From: Clostridia bacterium
Lineage (GTDB): Bacteria; Bacillota; Clostridia; Oscillospirales; CAG-272
NCBI GenBank assembly: GCA_017464805.1
Contig: JAFTYE010000002.1
Coordinates: 46,297-110,296, forward strand
DNA length: 64,000 nucleotides
Direction of reading: 5' to 3'
Shown in pieces: positions 50,708 to 59,780 of this stretch (positions are counted from its first letter, which is position 1; each line of letters begins with the position of its first letter). The notes below the pieces were generated by a model that was not told the origin of the DNA, did no database searches, and worked only from the letters and a program-made list of their open reading frames with translations. The position numbers were made by a program, and so were the translations under genes.

Positions 50708-52795
50708 TCCGATCACAACGACCTCGTACTCGGCAAGCGCGGGAATGGTGAAAGAGATCTCCTGACCGTTCACCTCGAGATCCTCGAGCTTCGTGCCGCA
50801 GATGGTGGATACCACATAAGCATCCTTCTTCACGTCAAAGCCGTCTAGGTTCAGCTTAACCTTGATGTCGCGCAGAGGTACGCGCGCGCGCATCGGACGC
50901 TCCATCTCACCCGTCATGTTCACGACGTGAAGCAGGAAGCGGTCTGCCTGCCGACGGAGCACCAGCTCATACAGGCCGACACCCTCGCTCGTCACCACGG
51001 GAGCCGAGGTCGCGCGGCAGAAGGACGCGGTCATGCAGCCGAAGTCGTACTGGTTACGCTCGGTCCTGGTCTCGCCCCAGGTACCGCAAACGTAGTAGGC
51101 CGTGCCCTTTCCGCAGGCACGCTCGGTCACGGCGGGGAACTTGTTTTCCTTGTCCATGATGCCGTAGCGGCTGACCATGGGGTAGGTGCTCTTCATCAGC
51201 ACGTTTGTCTTTTCGTCAAACTGCCACTCGGCCGCCAGTCTGGGCGTGGGGGTGAACAGGTTGGTCACATTTTCCAGTAGCGGATGCTCGCCCTCGCGGT
51301 ACATGTAAGCGTTTTCCGCATCCATAATCTTGGCCTCCCCACGGAAGCCGAAGATCTCGGAAAGCGCACTCTGCCCGCGGAAGCAGCCAAGCTCGTCGTA
51401 CATGGCCACGTCAAAGTTGCCGAGCACCGCGCCGCCATCCTTTACATAGTCGATGACGGCAGAGGCCACCGTGCCGGACATGCAGGCCACACCCGGCAGG
51501 ATCAGGCTGCCGTAGCTTGCCAGTCTACCCTCACGGATGCCGGTCTCGTCCACGACGTCATACTGGATATGCTCGCGCGACAGGGCATCTACTGCGGCAA
51601 AGAAGGCCGCACGGTGGTCACCGCGCGCCGCAAAGCCGGCCGAACGGCCACCAGCGGTAAAGTCGCTTTCCTCGATGCTGGAGGAATAATTGTTCGCCGT
51701 GTCCTCCGACCACATCAGCGCGACACGCGCACAGGTCTTGGATGGCTTGAAGATGTCTTTGTTGTTCTTCACAAGGGCGTTGAGTCGCTTCACAGCCTGC
51801 AAGGATTCAAACTGCAAGGCATCCATGGGGTCGAAGTGTACGCCAAACCACACGTTTGCGCCGTTTGCCAGCGTGCGCTGGTACATCACCTTGGTCTCCT
51901 CGGGCGTGTGCATGTAATCCGTCCAACCGTTCTCGTTGTCCGAGAAGAAGTTGACCATCGGCTTGCCCGCCGTGCGGGGGTCGCCCACAATGCCTTCCAG
52001 ATGCTTCATGAAGGCAGAGGCCTGCCACATGCCGCTGAAGGTCATGGTCGGGATAAAGAAGCCCGCCTCCGCCCCCAAAAGATCCACGTAGTCGTACACG
52101 CGGCGGGTATTATTGCCGGTCACGTCCGGGCGCAGAGCGGAGTTGTTGCAGTATAAAAGAACGTCGGGATTAACCGAGTCGATGGTCTCGCGGATCTCGC
52201 GGATATGGTCGGTGACCGCATCCAAGCGTGCCTCGCGCAGCTCAATGGCTGTGCCCTCGTAGATCGAGTGACCGTACTTTTTTTCGAAGGCCGCCTGACA
52301 GGTCGGACAGTAGCAGCCGCCCTCAAACATAAGGGGACCGTCCAGAAAAATACCGTCGATATCATGCGAGCAAAGCCCACGAATATCCTCGATCATCGCG
52401 CGGTGGAACGCACCGCCCGGGCGAACGCACACCAGGTTATAATCGCCGTAGGCCATCATTGGCGTGCCGTCCTTCTTGATCTGGGAATACTCGGGGTGCT
52501 CCTGTGCGATATCGTAGTTGATGACGTGGTTGTTGGTGTACACGATCTCGCGCAGGCCAAATTGCTTGGATACACGCAGATGCTCTTCCAAAACAGTGCC
52601 GTGCTTTTTCTCGTCATAGTAGACCATTTTTCCGTTCTTCTCGTCACCGACCTCCAGCGCGTAGTAGAGCTGCTCGGTGTCAAAGCCCCAGGGCGCGACG
52701 TATTCGCGAACAGCGGCCTCGTCGCCCTTTTTGACGCGGATCTGAATGGCGTTGATGAGGAGCGGTTGTTCTCTTACCCACCATTTTTCTTTCAT
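50705..52795 (-). CDS. Beta-galactosidase-trimerisation-type hypothetical glycosidase (GHL6/GH42-like)
   Basis: This 696-residue protein starts at ATG 52795 behind AAGGAGAAAATT, and the extra frame to 52888 is rejected. The N-terminal TIM barrel (about 1-370) has YTNNHVINYD near 85, and DGIFLDGPLMFEGGCYCPTC near 145-165 with a CxxC pair, typical of the hypothetical glycosidase family 6 group. A trimerisation or class I amidotransferase-like domain follows (about 400-600, ILPGVACMSGTVASAVIDYV). No signal peptide is present. It starts 10 bases after the Gfo/Idh gene. The reaction is unknown, probably sugar hydrolysis. Confidence 0.75.
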   Translation of the reverse strand: MKEKWWVREQPLLINAIQIRVKKGDEAAVREYVAPWGFDTEQLYYALEVGDEKNGKMVYYDEKKHGTVLEEHLRVSKQFGLREIVYTNNHVINYDIAQEHPEYSQIKKDGTPMMAYGDYNLVCVRPGGAFHRAMIEDIRGLCSHDIDGIFLDGPLMFEGGCYCPTCQAAFEKKYGHSIYEGTAIELREARLDAVTDHIREIRETIDSVNPDVLLYCNNSALRPDVTGNNTRRVYDYVDLLGAEAGFFIPTMTFSGMWQASAFMKHLEGIVGDPRTAGKPMVNFFSDNENGWTDYMHTPEETKVMYQRTLANGANVWFGVHFDPMDALQFESLQAVKRLNALVKNNKDIFKPSKTCARVALMWSEDTANNYSSSIEESDFTAGGRSAGFAARGDHRAAFFAAVDALSREHIQYDVVDETGIREGRLASYGSLILPGVACMSGTVASAVIDYVKDGGAVLGNFDVAMYDELGCFRGQSALSEIFGFRGEAKIMDAENAYMYREGEHPLLENVTNLFTPTPRLAAEWQFDEKTNVLMKSTYPMVSRYGIMDKENKFPAVTERACGKGTAYYVCGTWGETRTERNQYDFGCMTASFCRATSAPVVTSEGVGLYELVLRRQADRFLLHVVNMTGEMERPMRARVPLRDIKVKLNLDGFDVKKDAYVVSTICGTKLEDLEVNGQEISFTIPALAEYEVVVIG

Positions 52796-52805
52796 AATTT
52801 TCTCC

Positions 52806-53690
52806 TTATACAGGTTTGTTGTCGATGGCGACAGCCTTCTTCGTTTCGTAGGAGCGCTTGATCGCGTCAAGGAAGGAAACGGGGGCAATCAGCTGCTCGT
52901 AGGAATGGGCCATTTCGCCCGTGCGAAGCATCTTGACGAACACCTCGCACTCCGCACGAAAAATGCCGTCCAGGTTGATCGCCTTATGGTTGGTTTTCTC
53001 CCCGAACACGCTGACGGAATAGGAATCGCCGCAATCGTTGGTAAAATTGCAGGCAACCGAGTAGCCGTCGTAGCTCACGATCGCGCTGACGCTGCCGCCG
53101 TTCTCGACCGCCACGACCTCGCGGGGTTCCCAGCCGAAGACCTCCATGCACATCTCGGCCAGGTGTGCGGAGTAGAACCAGAAGCCGCTGTAATCGTTCA
53201 CCATCATCAGGGGGGCGGACACATGTCCTGCGTGCAGCTTGTCGCCGCTTGCCTCGGCCGCCGCCTTCATTTCAAGAATCCCCGCCGCGTATTTGAGCGA
53301 GGAGCCGCCGCACAGCGGCACGCCCTTTTCCTTGGCCAGCCGTGCAAGGGAAAGTGCCTCGGCGGGGTCGGTGCAGAAGGGCTTGTCCACGAACGCGGGA
53401 ATGCCCGCTTCCACGAACGGACGGGCAAAGTCCGTGTGGTATTTGCCATCGCGCGCCGTGATCATCACCGCGTCCACGCTTGCCACCATCTCCTCGATGC
53501 CGCTTGCCACGCGCTCTGCACCGCATTCGCGCACCACGCGCTCGCTCTCCTCGGGAAAGTGACCCCACACCAGCGTCACACGACAGTCGGGAAAGGCGTA
53601 TTCGCCGTTTTCGTTTGGCTTGTTGAAAATATTGGCAAACTCCCGCGCGTGAGAGTTTTCCGTTCCGATAATACCGATCTTAAACATCAT
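52806..53690 (-). CDS. Gfo/Idh/MocA oxidoreductase 1
   Basis: This 294-residue NAD(P)-dependent sugar oxidoreductase starts at ATG 53690 behind AAAGGAAGCAA. The Rossmann start is FKIGIIGTENSHAREFANIF, and the catalytic region shows VDKPFCTDP near 125 in place of the usual EKPxA. The C-terminal half lacks the long loops of typical members, so it is a short variant. A 140-bp AT-rich gap upstream (53691-53831) has a TATAAT at about 53742-53737 and may start a second transcript for this gene and the glycosidase. Oxidation of a sugar or inositol is inferred. Confidence 0.8.
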   Translation of the reverse strand: MMFKIGIIGTENSHAREFANIFNKPNENGEYAFPDCRVTLVWGHFPEESERVVRECGAERVASGIEEMVASVDAVMITARDGKYHTDFARPFVEAGIPAFVDKPFCTDPAEALSLARLAKEKGVPLCGGSSLKYAAGILEMKAAAEASGDKLHAGHVSAPLMMVNDYSGFWFYSAHLAEMCMEVFGWEPREVVAVENGGSVSAIVSYDGYSVACNFTNDCGDSYSVSVFGEKTNHKAINLDGIFRAECEVFVKMLRTGEMAHSYEQLIAPVSFLDAIKRSYETKKAVAIDNKPV

Positions 53691-53831
53691 TTGCTTCCTT
53701 TCTGCGTTGACCTTCGCTTTTCCAAAATGTATCCCCATTATAAAATAAATTTTTTGAAAAGTATATAGCAAAAACTAGCATTTTATATTTCAAAATATGA
53801 ACAATTATGTTGTGGCAATCGAATTTTTGTT

Positions 53832-54830
53832 TTATGCCTCTGCCGACGAGTGATAGATGCTCTCGATCACGCGAATGGCTTTTTTGCCCTCGCGGCAATC
53901 GACGAGCAGCTTTTCCCTGCCCTCGATAGCGGCGAGCAGATTTTCCATCTGCATCCTGTGGTTGTGGCATCCCAGCGCGGTGGGGTCAGAGGCCGTGCCC
54001 GCCTTGCCGCCGAGGCTCTCGACCGACACCTCGCGGCCGCCTATCATCAGCTTTTCGATCAAGGTCTCACGCAAAATCACGTAGCCCTCGTCGCCGTGGA
54101 TCTCGATACGCCGCTCAAAGCCGGGGTACGCGCAGGTCGAGCCCTCGATGAGCCCCAGAGCTCCACTCTCAAACTCCACCGTTGCCACTGCCGTGTCCTC
54201 CACCTCGATATCGTGACAAAGCGTGGCGATCTTACCGCACGCCGCCTTGATCGGGCCGACGAGGTATTCCAGCAGATCGATGCCGTGGATGCCCTGATTC
54301 ATCAGCGCACCGCCGCCGTCGAATTTGAGCGTGCCCTTCCAGGGACTGGAAGAGTAGTATTCCTTTGCACGGTAGTACTTCATATGTAAGCCGCATAGGG
54401 AGATGCGGCCGAACGAGCCGTCCGCAATCAGTCGCTTGACCCACTGAATATCCTTGGCAAAGCGGAGCTGGGAAATAACGGTCAGCAGCTTGCCCGTGCG
54501 GTCGCAGGTTTCGATGATCCTATCCGCATCGGCCGTGGACAGGGCCATCGGCTTTTCCAGCACCACGTGCTTGCCCGCTTCCAGCGCCGCGATGGCGTTC
54601 TCGGCATGGAAGCCGCTGGGCGTGCAGATGCAGACCGCGTCGATCTCGCCGTCTGCAAGCATCTCGGCGTAGCTTGCGTAGGCATGACAGCCATGCTTTT
54701 CGGCAAACCGCTCTGCCGCGGCGGGGGAATGATCGGCCGCGCCGCACAGGGTCGCATTCTCAAGCTCCTTGACAGCGTCAGCGTGAATGTTTGCGATCAT
54801 GCCGCAGCCCAGAATACCAAACTTGTACAT
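53832..54830 (-). CDS. Gfo/Idh/MocA oxidoreductase 2
   Basis: This 332-residue oxidoreductase has the standard layout: YKFGILGCGMIANIHADAV at the start, VLEKPMALSTADADR near 92, the lysine in EKP, and GGGALMNQGIHGIDLL near 173, which carries the catalytic His. It would oxidise or reduce a sugar-derived ketone or acid. It follows the DegT-type aminotransferase by 18 bases. Together with Gfo/Idh 1 it suggests oxidation-reduction steps around an aminotransferase, as in keto-sugar or inositol pathways. Confidence 0.88.
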   Translation of the reverse strand: MYKFGILGCGMIANIHADAVKELENATLCGAADHSPAAAERFAEKHGCHAYASYAEMLADGEIDAVCICTPSGFHAENAIAALEAGKHVVLEKPMALSTADADRIIETCDRTGKLLTVISQLRFAKDIQWVKRLIADGSFGRISLCGLHMKYYRAKEYYSSSPWKGTLKFDGGGALMNQGIHGIDLLEYLVGPIKAACGKIATLCHDIEVEDTAVATVEFESGALGLIEGSTCAYPGFERRIEIHGDEGYVILRETLIEKLMIGGREVSVESLGGKAGTASDPTALGCHNHRMQMENLLAAIEGREKLLVDCREGKKAIRVIESIYHSSAEA

Positions 54831-54848
54831 ATCTATCTCTCCGTTTTC

Positions 54849-56210
54849 TTAATTTTTCTTTTTCTGTTGCACGTCCTCGTTGGTCGCACCGTACCAACGG
54901 CCGCCCTGCTCACTCTTGTCATCCTCTTCAAGCAGTGCTTCGTGTTGATCGACGACCTTGCGGATGGCGGCCACGTAGCGGTCGATCCACTCCTTGTTCA
55001 GCTTCTTGAACCACGGAACGGAGAAGCAATGCACCTCGACCGAGGCGGCAAGAGAAGGGGTGACGTCGTCCTCGGGCACGGCATTCGCGTCAGCAAAGGC
55101 GATGCGGCTGGGCTTGCCCAGGTGGAAGCCGTCAAAGGTCTTGAAGTAGTTGTGGGTATGCAGGCAGTAGTTCGAGCCGTCCCAGCAGGGGGCGGTGCCG
55201 TTGAATTCGTCCATCACGGCCTTCGCAAATCGCTTCACGGACAGGCCGTGGAAGGCGGCGGGATCGTAGATGCAGTGAGGATGGTAGAAGCCACCCATCG
55301 TCGAGCCGGTGGACTCATCCACGCGCAAAGGCGACAGGCCGGGGATCTTCTCGATCTGATCGAAGAAGTAGTTCATGGCGCGGCGGATCTCGGCCGTGCG
55401 CTCGTCAAAGTGCTTCAGCTGACCGCGGCCGAGGGCGGCGCAGAGCTGGTTCACGCGCCCCTTCACACCGCCGATGGCGATATGGAAGTACGGCTTCAGC
55501 TCCTCGCTCTCCTTGATGAAGCTCTCGTTGTTGCGCTCGTAGTGGCCGTAGGCCAGGGCGCGCTCGTACAGGCGGGTGTCGTCGGTGACCAGCATGCCCA
55601 TCTCGCCGGCCGCAAAGGCCTTGCCGCTCATCATGGACATGGCCGCGATGTGGCCGAAGTTACCCAGCTTTTTGCCCTTGTACAGACCGCCCTGCGCGTG
55701 GGACACGTCCTCGATCACGATCAGGTTGTGGCGATTTGCGATCTCCATAATGCGATCCATATCGGCGGGGTAGCCGTGGTAATGCACGACCATGATGGCC
55801 TTGGTCCTCTTGGTGATGCAACGCTCAAGATCATCGGGGTCAAGGCTCATTTTATTGTTGATGGCACAGAACACGGCGGTCGCGCCGAGCCACTGTGCGG
55901 CGGTGATGCTGGCCCAGTAGGTCTTGGTGGGGCAGATGATCTCGTCGCCCGCGCCGAGGCCAATCGCAAACAGCGCGGCGGCAATGGACATGGTGCCGTT
56001 GGTGTAGGCCAGCGCGTGGCGGCGGCCCTGCCAGGCGGCAAACTCGTCCTGGAACTTGGTGGTGATATCGGTGCCCGAGAAATTGTTGGTGCGGATGATC
56101 TCCAGCGCGGCGGCCTCGTCCTCTTCGGTTATGATCGGCCAGTGAAACAGCTCCTTCGGTGCTTCCTTCGGAAGGGCGGGGGTGCCGCCTAAAATAGCAA
56201 GCTTTTCCAT
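54849..56210 (-). CDS. DegT/DnrJ/EryC1 sugar aminotransferase
   Basis: This 453-residue fold-type I PLP enzyme converts a keto sugar to an amino sugar, usually with glutamate. The Schiff-base lysine is in MMSGKAFAAGEMGML near 195, preceded by VIEDVSHAQGG near 170. The end is longer than in typical members and ends in lysines. It follows the amidohydrolase by 9 bases. In a catabolic cluster it may run in reverse, removing an amino group, which would match the two oxidoreductases. The direction is not shown by sequence. Confidence 0.87.
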   Translation of the reverse strand: MEKLAILGGTPALPKEAPKELFHWPIITEEDEAAALEIIRTNNFSGTDITTKFQDEFAAWQGRRHALAYTNGTMSIAAALFAIGLGAGDEIICPTKTYWASITAAQWLGATAVFCAINNKMSLDPDDLERCITKRTKAIMVVHYHGYPADMDRIMEIANRHNLIVIEDVSHAQGGLYKGKKLGNFGHIAAMSMMSGKAFAAGEMGMLVTDDTRLYERALAYGHYERNNESFIKESEELKPYFHIAIGGVKGRVNQLCAALGRGQLKHFDERTAEIRRAMNYFFDQIEKIPGLSPLRVDESTGSTMGGFYHPHCIYDPAAFHGLSVKRFAKAVMDEFNGTAPCWDGSNYCLHTHNYFKTFDGFHLGKPSRIAFADANAVPEDDVTPSLAASVEVHCFSVPWFKKLNKEWIDRYVAAIRKVVDQHEALLEEDDKSEQGGRWYGATNEDVQQKKKN

Positions 56211-56219
56211 GTTTTCTCG

Positions 56220-57134
56220 TTATCGATCTTCCAGCTTCAAAAGGCGCAGTGCATTGCCGCGCACGAATTTGTAGTAGTTCTCTTCGCTAATCATATTGTC
56301 CGCGTGCATCTTCTCCAGCCAGTCGTTCATTTCGAACTGGTGGACGTTCGTGGGGGAGCAGATGTCACAGCCGTACAGGATGCGATCGGAAAATTCCTCG
56401 ATAAAGCGCGCCGCGTATTCGGGATCGCGCGTAAGGGCATTCATGCCGCTGTTGGCAGACAGGTCGCACCAAAGGTTGGGGTACTCGCGCATCAGCTTGG
56501 GAATGCGCCCCTCGGTGATCTTCCCCTGCGGGAAGTCCTTGCGGTTCTCGTCATCCGCGTCTGCGCCCATCTCCGCCCAGAAGGCCTGGGAGTGACCGAG
56601 GATGGTCAGCTTCGGGTGCTTTTTCAGCATTTTTTCAAGGCGGGGCAGACCCAGATCGTCACGGATACCGTAGTAGCCATAGGGGTCCTTCATGGTGGCG
56701 ATGTGGATGGTCACGGGCATATCGCACTCGCCGCAGTGGTAGAAGAGGTTATCCATCAGCGGATCGTCGATGGGAAGCTGGGCGGTCAGCTCACCCATGC
56801 CGCGCGCGCCGATGCTCTTGTAGAAATTCAGCACCTCGGAGAGGTCGGTCTTCGGGTTGTTTCGTGCCGCACGGGGATCGACGTTGCAGAACCACACGAA
56901 GCGGTCGGGATGCTTGTCGGCGAGCTGCTTCATGTCCACGCTCGTCACGGGATAGTAGTGATATTCGGGAGAGCAGAGGGGGAGCAACACACCCTTTTCG
57001 ATGCCCAGCTGATCGTAAAAGGCCAGCAACTCCTCGGGGGTCACGTGCGGCGTGGCCGCGTTCACGGGAACCAGTGCCCGACAGGGCGTGGCATGTGCGT
57101 GAATGTCTATCTTTTTCACAATCGGTAAGCTCAT
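56220..57134 (-). CDS. Amidohydrolase-family TIM-barrel protein
   Basis: This 304-residue amidohydrolase 2 (ACMSD-like) protein begins KKIDIHAHATP, the metal-binding HxH motif, and has a second histidine at VTIHIAT near 145, ILGHSQAF near 180 and LYGCDICSP near 258 with the catalytic Asp. Such enzymes hydrolyse lactones, amides or decarboxylate acids. It is the first gene of the cluster 50705-57134, with a promoter and direct AraC-type repeats upstream. A lactonase or hydrolase step for an oxidised sugar is a reasonable guess. Confidence 0.86.
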   Translation of the reverse strand: MSLPIVKKIDIHAHATPCRALVPVNAATPHVTPEELLAFYDQLGIEKGVLLPLCSPEYHYYPVTSVDMKQLADKHPDRFVWFCNVDPRAARNNPKTDLSEVLNFYKSIGARGMGELTAQLPIDDPLMDNLFYHCGECDMPVTIHIATMKDPYGYYGIRDDLGLPRLEKMLKKHPKLTILGHSQAFWAEMGADADDENRKDFPQGKITEGRIPKLMREYPNLWCDLSANSGMNALTRDPEYAARFIEEFSDRILYGCDICSPTNVHQFEMNDWLEKMHADNMISEENYYKFVRGNALRLLKLEDR

Positions 57135-57167
57135 GGAAATTCTCCTTTTATGGGATATGACAAATTT

Positions 57168-57229
57168 GTTATATCACAAAATTCTACCGTTTTCAATAGA
57201 CAATATTGCCTATCATTGGACAATATTGC
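57168..57229 (-). promoter_or_regulatory. Promoter with direct repeats, probable AraC site
   Basis: On the minus strand TTGAAA (57196-57191), 17 bp, TATAAC (57173-57168). Just upstream, GACAATATTGC occurs at 57199-57209 and 57219-57229, exactly 20 bp apart, next to the -35 box. This geometry is that of a direct-repeat activator site and fits the AraC gene next door. Confidence 0.7.
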
Positions 57230-57296
57230 TCTTTTCTTGTTTTCACCCACAAGGCGATCCAAAATTCCAGCAAAAAAGGCAAATGGCAACAAAAAG

Positions 57297-57340
57297 CCCC
57301 CGTGTGTCGGTCTGCAACACACGGGGTGGACGTTTTATTT
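57297..57340. terminator. Terminator with the GTGTGT stem, copy 4
   Basis: A 10-bp stem (57298-57307 with 57317-57326) on CCCCGTGTGT/ACACACGGGG, with A5 and T-rich flanks, downstream of the AraC gene. Confidence 0.75.
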
Positions 57341-58219
57341 CTTTTCACGGGCGGCTTTCGGCGAAGCACCCTTATATTTCTTGTAGCACCGATAAAAATA
57401 GCTCTCGTCCTCAAAGCCGCAGGCAAAGGCGACCTCGCGGATGCTCCGCGTTGTGTCGCCCAGCATCGCCTCGGCCAGGTCGATGCGGTAGGAGGTCAAA
57501 TATTGCACCGCCGTCACCCCCATCGCGCGCTTGAACACGCGGCAAAAATGATACTTGGTCACGTTGCAAAGGGTGGCAAGATCCTCCACCGTCAGCTTCT
57601 TCGTATAATCGGTGTGCATGCGCGAAAGCGCGGGCGCGATCAGCTCCACGTACTTCACGCGGTCGTCCTCGATCTTTTCGGAGGCCTCCTCGTTCACGTA
57701 GCCGCGCAACAGGAGCACAAAGAACTCCGAAACCAGATTCTGCACGACCAGGCGGTAGTGCAGCTGTTGCTTCTCGGTCTCCTCGATCAGACGCAAAATA
57801 ATGGCCTCGAGTCGTTGGTCGCCGCGAATGAGATTTTGGATTTTCTTGCGCTTGACGAGGAAGAATTGCCGCAGATCCAGCCCGCGCGGCATGACCTTGC
57901 CGAGAAAGTCCGGATCCATCATGATCAGGTAGTAGCGGCCGCTGTACTTGTCAATCGCCACCGTGGTGTGGATCTCGTAGGGGTTGACAATGGCAATATC
58001 TCCTGCCCGCGCGATGAACATCTCGGAGTTGATCATGAGCGCGGAACGGTCCCCGTAAAAGTATTTGATCTCGATCGCCTCGTGTAACGCGCGTCTCTCG
58101 CTCGCGGGCGATTGGTCGATGACCTCGATCTTGAAATCCTCGTCGGAAAACAAGACCTTCTGCGCCAACAGCTTCTCGCGTTCGACCTCCATACGCGCAC
58201 CTCCGTTCTGTCTTTTCAT
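57335..58219 (-). CDS. AraC-family regulator of the five-gene catabolic cluster
   Basis: This 294-residue protein has a cupin-like sensing part (SEMFIARAGDIAIVNPYEIHTTV near 82-104) and the C-terminal HTH pair (TVEDLATLCNVTKYHFCRVF near 200, IREVAFACGFEDESYFYRCY near 248). ATG 58219 (GGAGG, 9 bases) and ATG 58192 (GGAGG, 7 bases) are both possible. I give the longer. It lies directly upstream of the amidohydrolase operon and probably binds the GACAATATTGC repeats. The inducer is unknown. Confidence 0.87.
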   Translation of the reverse strand: MKRQNGGARMEVEREKLLAQKVLFSDEDFKIEVIDQSPASERRALHEAIEIKYFYGDRSALMINSEMFIARAGDIAIVNPYEIHTTVAIDKYSGRYYLIMMDPDFLGKVMPRGLDLRQFFLVKRKKIQNLIRGDQRLEAIILRLIEETEKQQLHYRLVVQNLVSEFFVLLLRGYVNEEASEKIEDDRVKYVELIAPALSRMHTDYTKKLTVEDLATLCNVTKYHFCRVFKRAMGVTAVQYLTSYRIDLAEAMLGDTTRSIREVAFACGFEDESYFYRCYKKYKGASPKAAREKK

Positions 58220-58247
58220 GGAAGCACGCCTCCATTATCCTTGATTT

Positions 58248-58928
58248 TTAATAATCCCCCGGATGCAGGTCAAGGGTCACGTCGGTGGCGTAGGCGGGCA
58301 GGCTGTTGTCCCTTGGCGGCAGACCCATCAGGCGGCGGTATTCGTCGTCCACCTTGTTCTGATACCATTCGGTCTGCTCCACGCCCGTCGGGCGGGGGAC
58401 GTACGGCTCATGCGCGCGCTCCGCCTCGCACGCTGCCTTCTCTGCGGAAACGATATCGGCCATCGCCCTCTCGCAGGCGGCGATCCTTCCCCGAAGCGTG
58501 GGCAGGTCGTAACGCGCGAGCTTCTTCTCGGCGCGAGCGATCTTGCGTGTAAAGTGTCGCCGACGAAGCGGCCCGAAGACCGCGTAATACAGGCAGGCAA
58601 ATGGGAAAAATACACCGTACAGAAGGATGTACAGAAAATCGACGATCGCGCATAGAATGATGCCAAGCAAAACGAAGCTCCCGATCACCGAAAAGATGAA
58701 GGTCAGGATCAGCGAAAGAGCCGTGCTGAACATGTCACTGAAAACGTGCCCCTTAAAGGGAAAGGAAAACAGCGAGGCCGTCTTCTTGAATGCGTTCAGC
58801 TTTCCCTCGCGCGCCAGCTTCGCCCGATAGCGATCCCGACACTCGGCAAAGCGGTTTGCCTCGCGCTCCTCGGCTTGCAGCTCGGCAAGCTGCTCCTGTA
58901 CCTCTATGTAGCGTTTTTCTCTGCTCAT
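58248..58928 (-). CDS. Coiled-coil and membrane protein, unknown function
   Basis: This 226-residue protein has an N-terminal charged helix (about 1-45) and two membrane segments (about 65-95 and 97-118). A long helical, coiled-coil-like stretch follows (about 120-175), then an acidic tail with PRPTGVEQTEWYQNKVDDEYRRLMG. I do not recognise a family. It starts behind AAAGGAGAGAAGCCC with its own promoter (58958-58987), directly downstream of the HAD gene. Nothing in the context points to a role. Confidence 0.6.
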   Translation of the reverse strand: MSREKRYIEVQEQLAELQAEEREANRFAECRDRYRAKLAREGKLNAFKKTASLFSFPFKGHVFSDMFSTALSLILTFIFSVIGSFVLLGIILCAIVDFLYILLYGVFFPFACLYYAVFGPLRRRHFTRKIARAEKKLARYDLPTLRGRIAACERAMADIVSAEKAACEAERAHEPYVPRPTGVEQTEWYQNKVDDEYRRLMGLPPRDNSLPAYATDVTLDLHPGDY

Positions 58929-58957
58929 GGGCTTCTCTCCTTTGCTGTCTTTATTTC

Positions 58958-58987
58958 ATTATACCACACATGTGGCACGGATGTCAA
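58958..58987 (-). promoter_or_regulatory. Promoter of the coiled-coil membrane protein gene
   Basis: On the minus strand TTGACA (58987-58982), 18 bp, TATAAT (58963-58958). Its -35 box overlaps the end of the HAD gene. Confidence 0.8.
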
Positions 58988-59592
58988 TTTCGAAGAAGTA
59001 AGCCGTCAAGGTACGCGCGAAGCTTCTGTGCATCCCCGTCAAAAAGATAGCCGTCCATGCCGACCGCCCTCGCCCCCGCGATATTCTCCGCGCGGTCATC
59101 CACGAACAGCGACTCGCCCGGCAGAATGCCGAATTTTTCGCACAAATGCTCGTAAATATCCGCGTTCGGCTTGACCCGTCCGCACGCGGCCGAAAACACG
59201 CACCCGTCAAGCAGGGAGATGATCGGGATCTCGCTCGCGTGATCGGCAAAATAGGTCGCAATATTGGACAAAAGGAACACACGGGTGCCGTATTTTTCCT
59301 TAATATGCAGGATCAGCTCGCGCATGCCCTCCATCTCGGGCAGGTTGTAGATCCAGTTATAATAGACCTTGTCCGCTGTGTCCCAAAGCCGCTCGGGCAG
59401 ACGCATGCGGCTTGCCGCCATGACCTCCTCATCAGTGATGGTGCCGTCGTCCAGCCGATCCCAGTACAGCCGATCAAACACGACCGAGGAGATGAGGCGC
59501 GCGTCCTCTTCGTCGGATACGTACCTTTTTGTCATATATTCGGGCGAAAAATGCACCAGCACCTGCCCGAAATCAAAAATCACGTTTTTCAT
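58984..59592 (-). CDS. HAD-superfamily hydrolase
   Basis: This 202-residue HAD-IA phosphatase starts at ATG 59592 behind AAGGGGTCTTGTTG. The frame extending to 59784 has no supporting start. The motifs are FDFGQVLV (motif I, Asp replaced in the second position by Gly-Gln), LLSNIATYF (motif II), KPNADIY (motif III) and FVDDRAENIAGA (motif IV). Because motif I is DFGQV rather than DxDxT, activity may be altered, though similar HAD-IA enzymes are known. Substrate unknown. Bases 59662-59780 upstream hold no gene. Confidence 0.85.
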   Translation of the reverse strand: MKNVIFDFGQVLVHFSPEYMTKRYVSDEEDARLISSVVFDRLYWDRLDDGTITDEEVMAASRMRLPERLWDTADKVYYNWIYNLPEMEGMRELILHIKEKYGTRVFLLSNIATYFADHASEIPIISLLDGCVFSAACGRVKPNADIYEHLCEKFGILPGESLFVDDRAENIAGARAVGMDGYLFDGDAQKLRAYLDGLLLRN

Positions 59593-59632
59593 CAACAAGA
59601 CCCCTTCACCGATCTTCTGTTTTTCTGATACC

Positions 59633-59661
59633 ATCATAGCACAAAAAAGCCGTCCTGTCAA
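59633..59661 (-). promoter_or_regulatory. Promoter of the HAD hydrolase gene
   Basis: On the minus strand TTGACA (59661-59656), 17 bp, TATGAT (59638-59633). Confidence 0.82.
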
Positions 59662-59780
59662 TTGATTTCTGCCTTCCATGAGCACGGCAACGCCCCGATT
59701 GTCTCGCCGGCCTGATCGACACCCCGCGCAAATTAGAGCCTTAAATTTGTTACCCCCTACGATAATATTTGATTCGAAGG

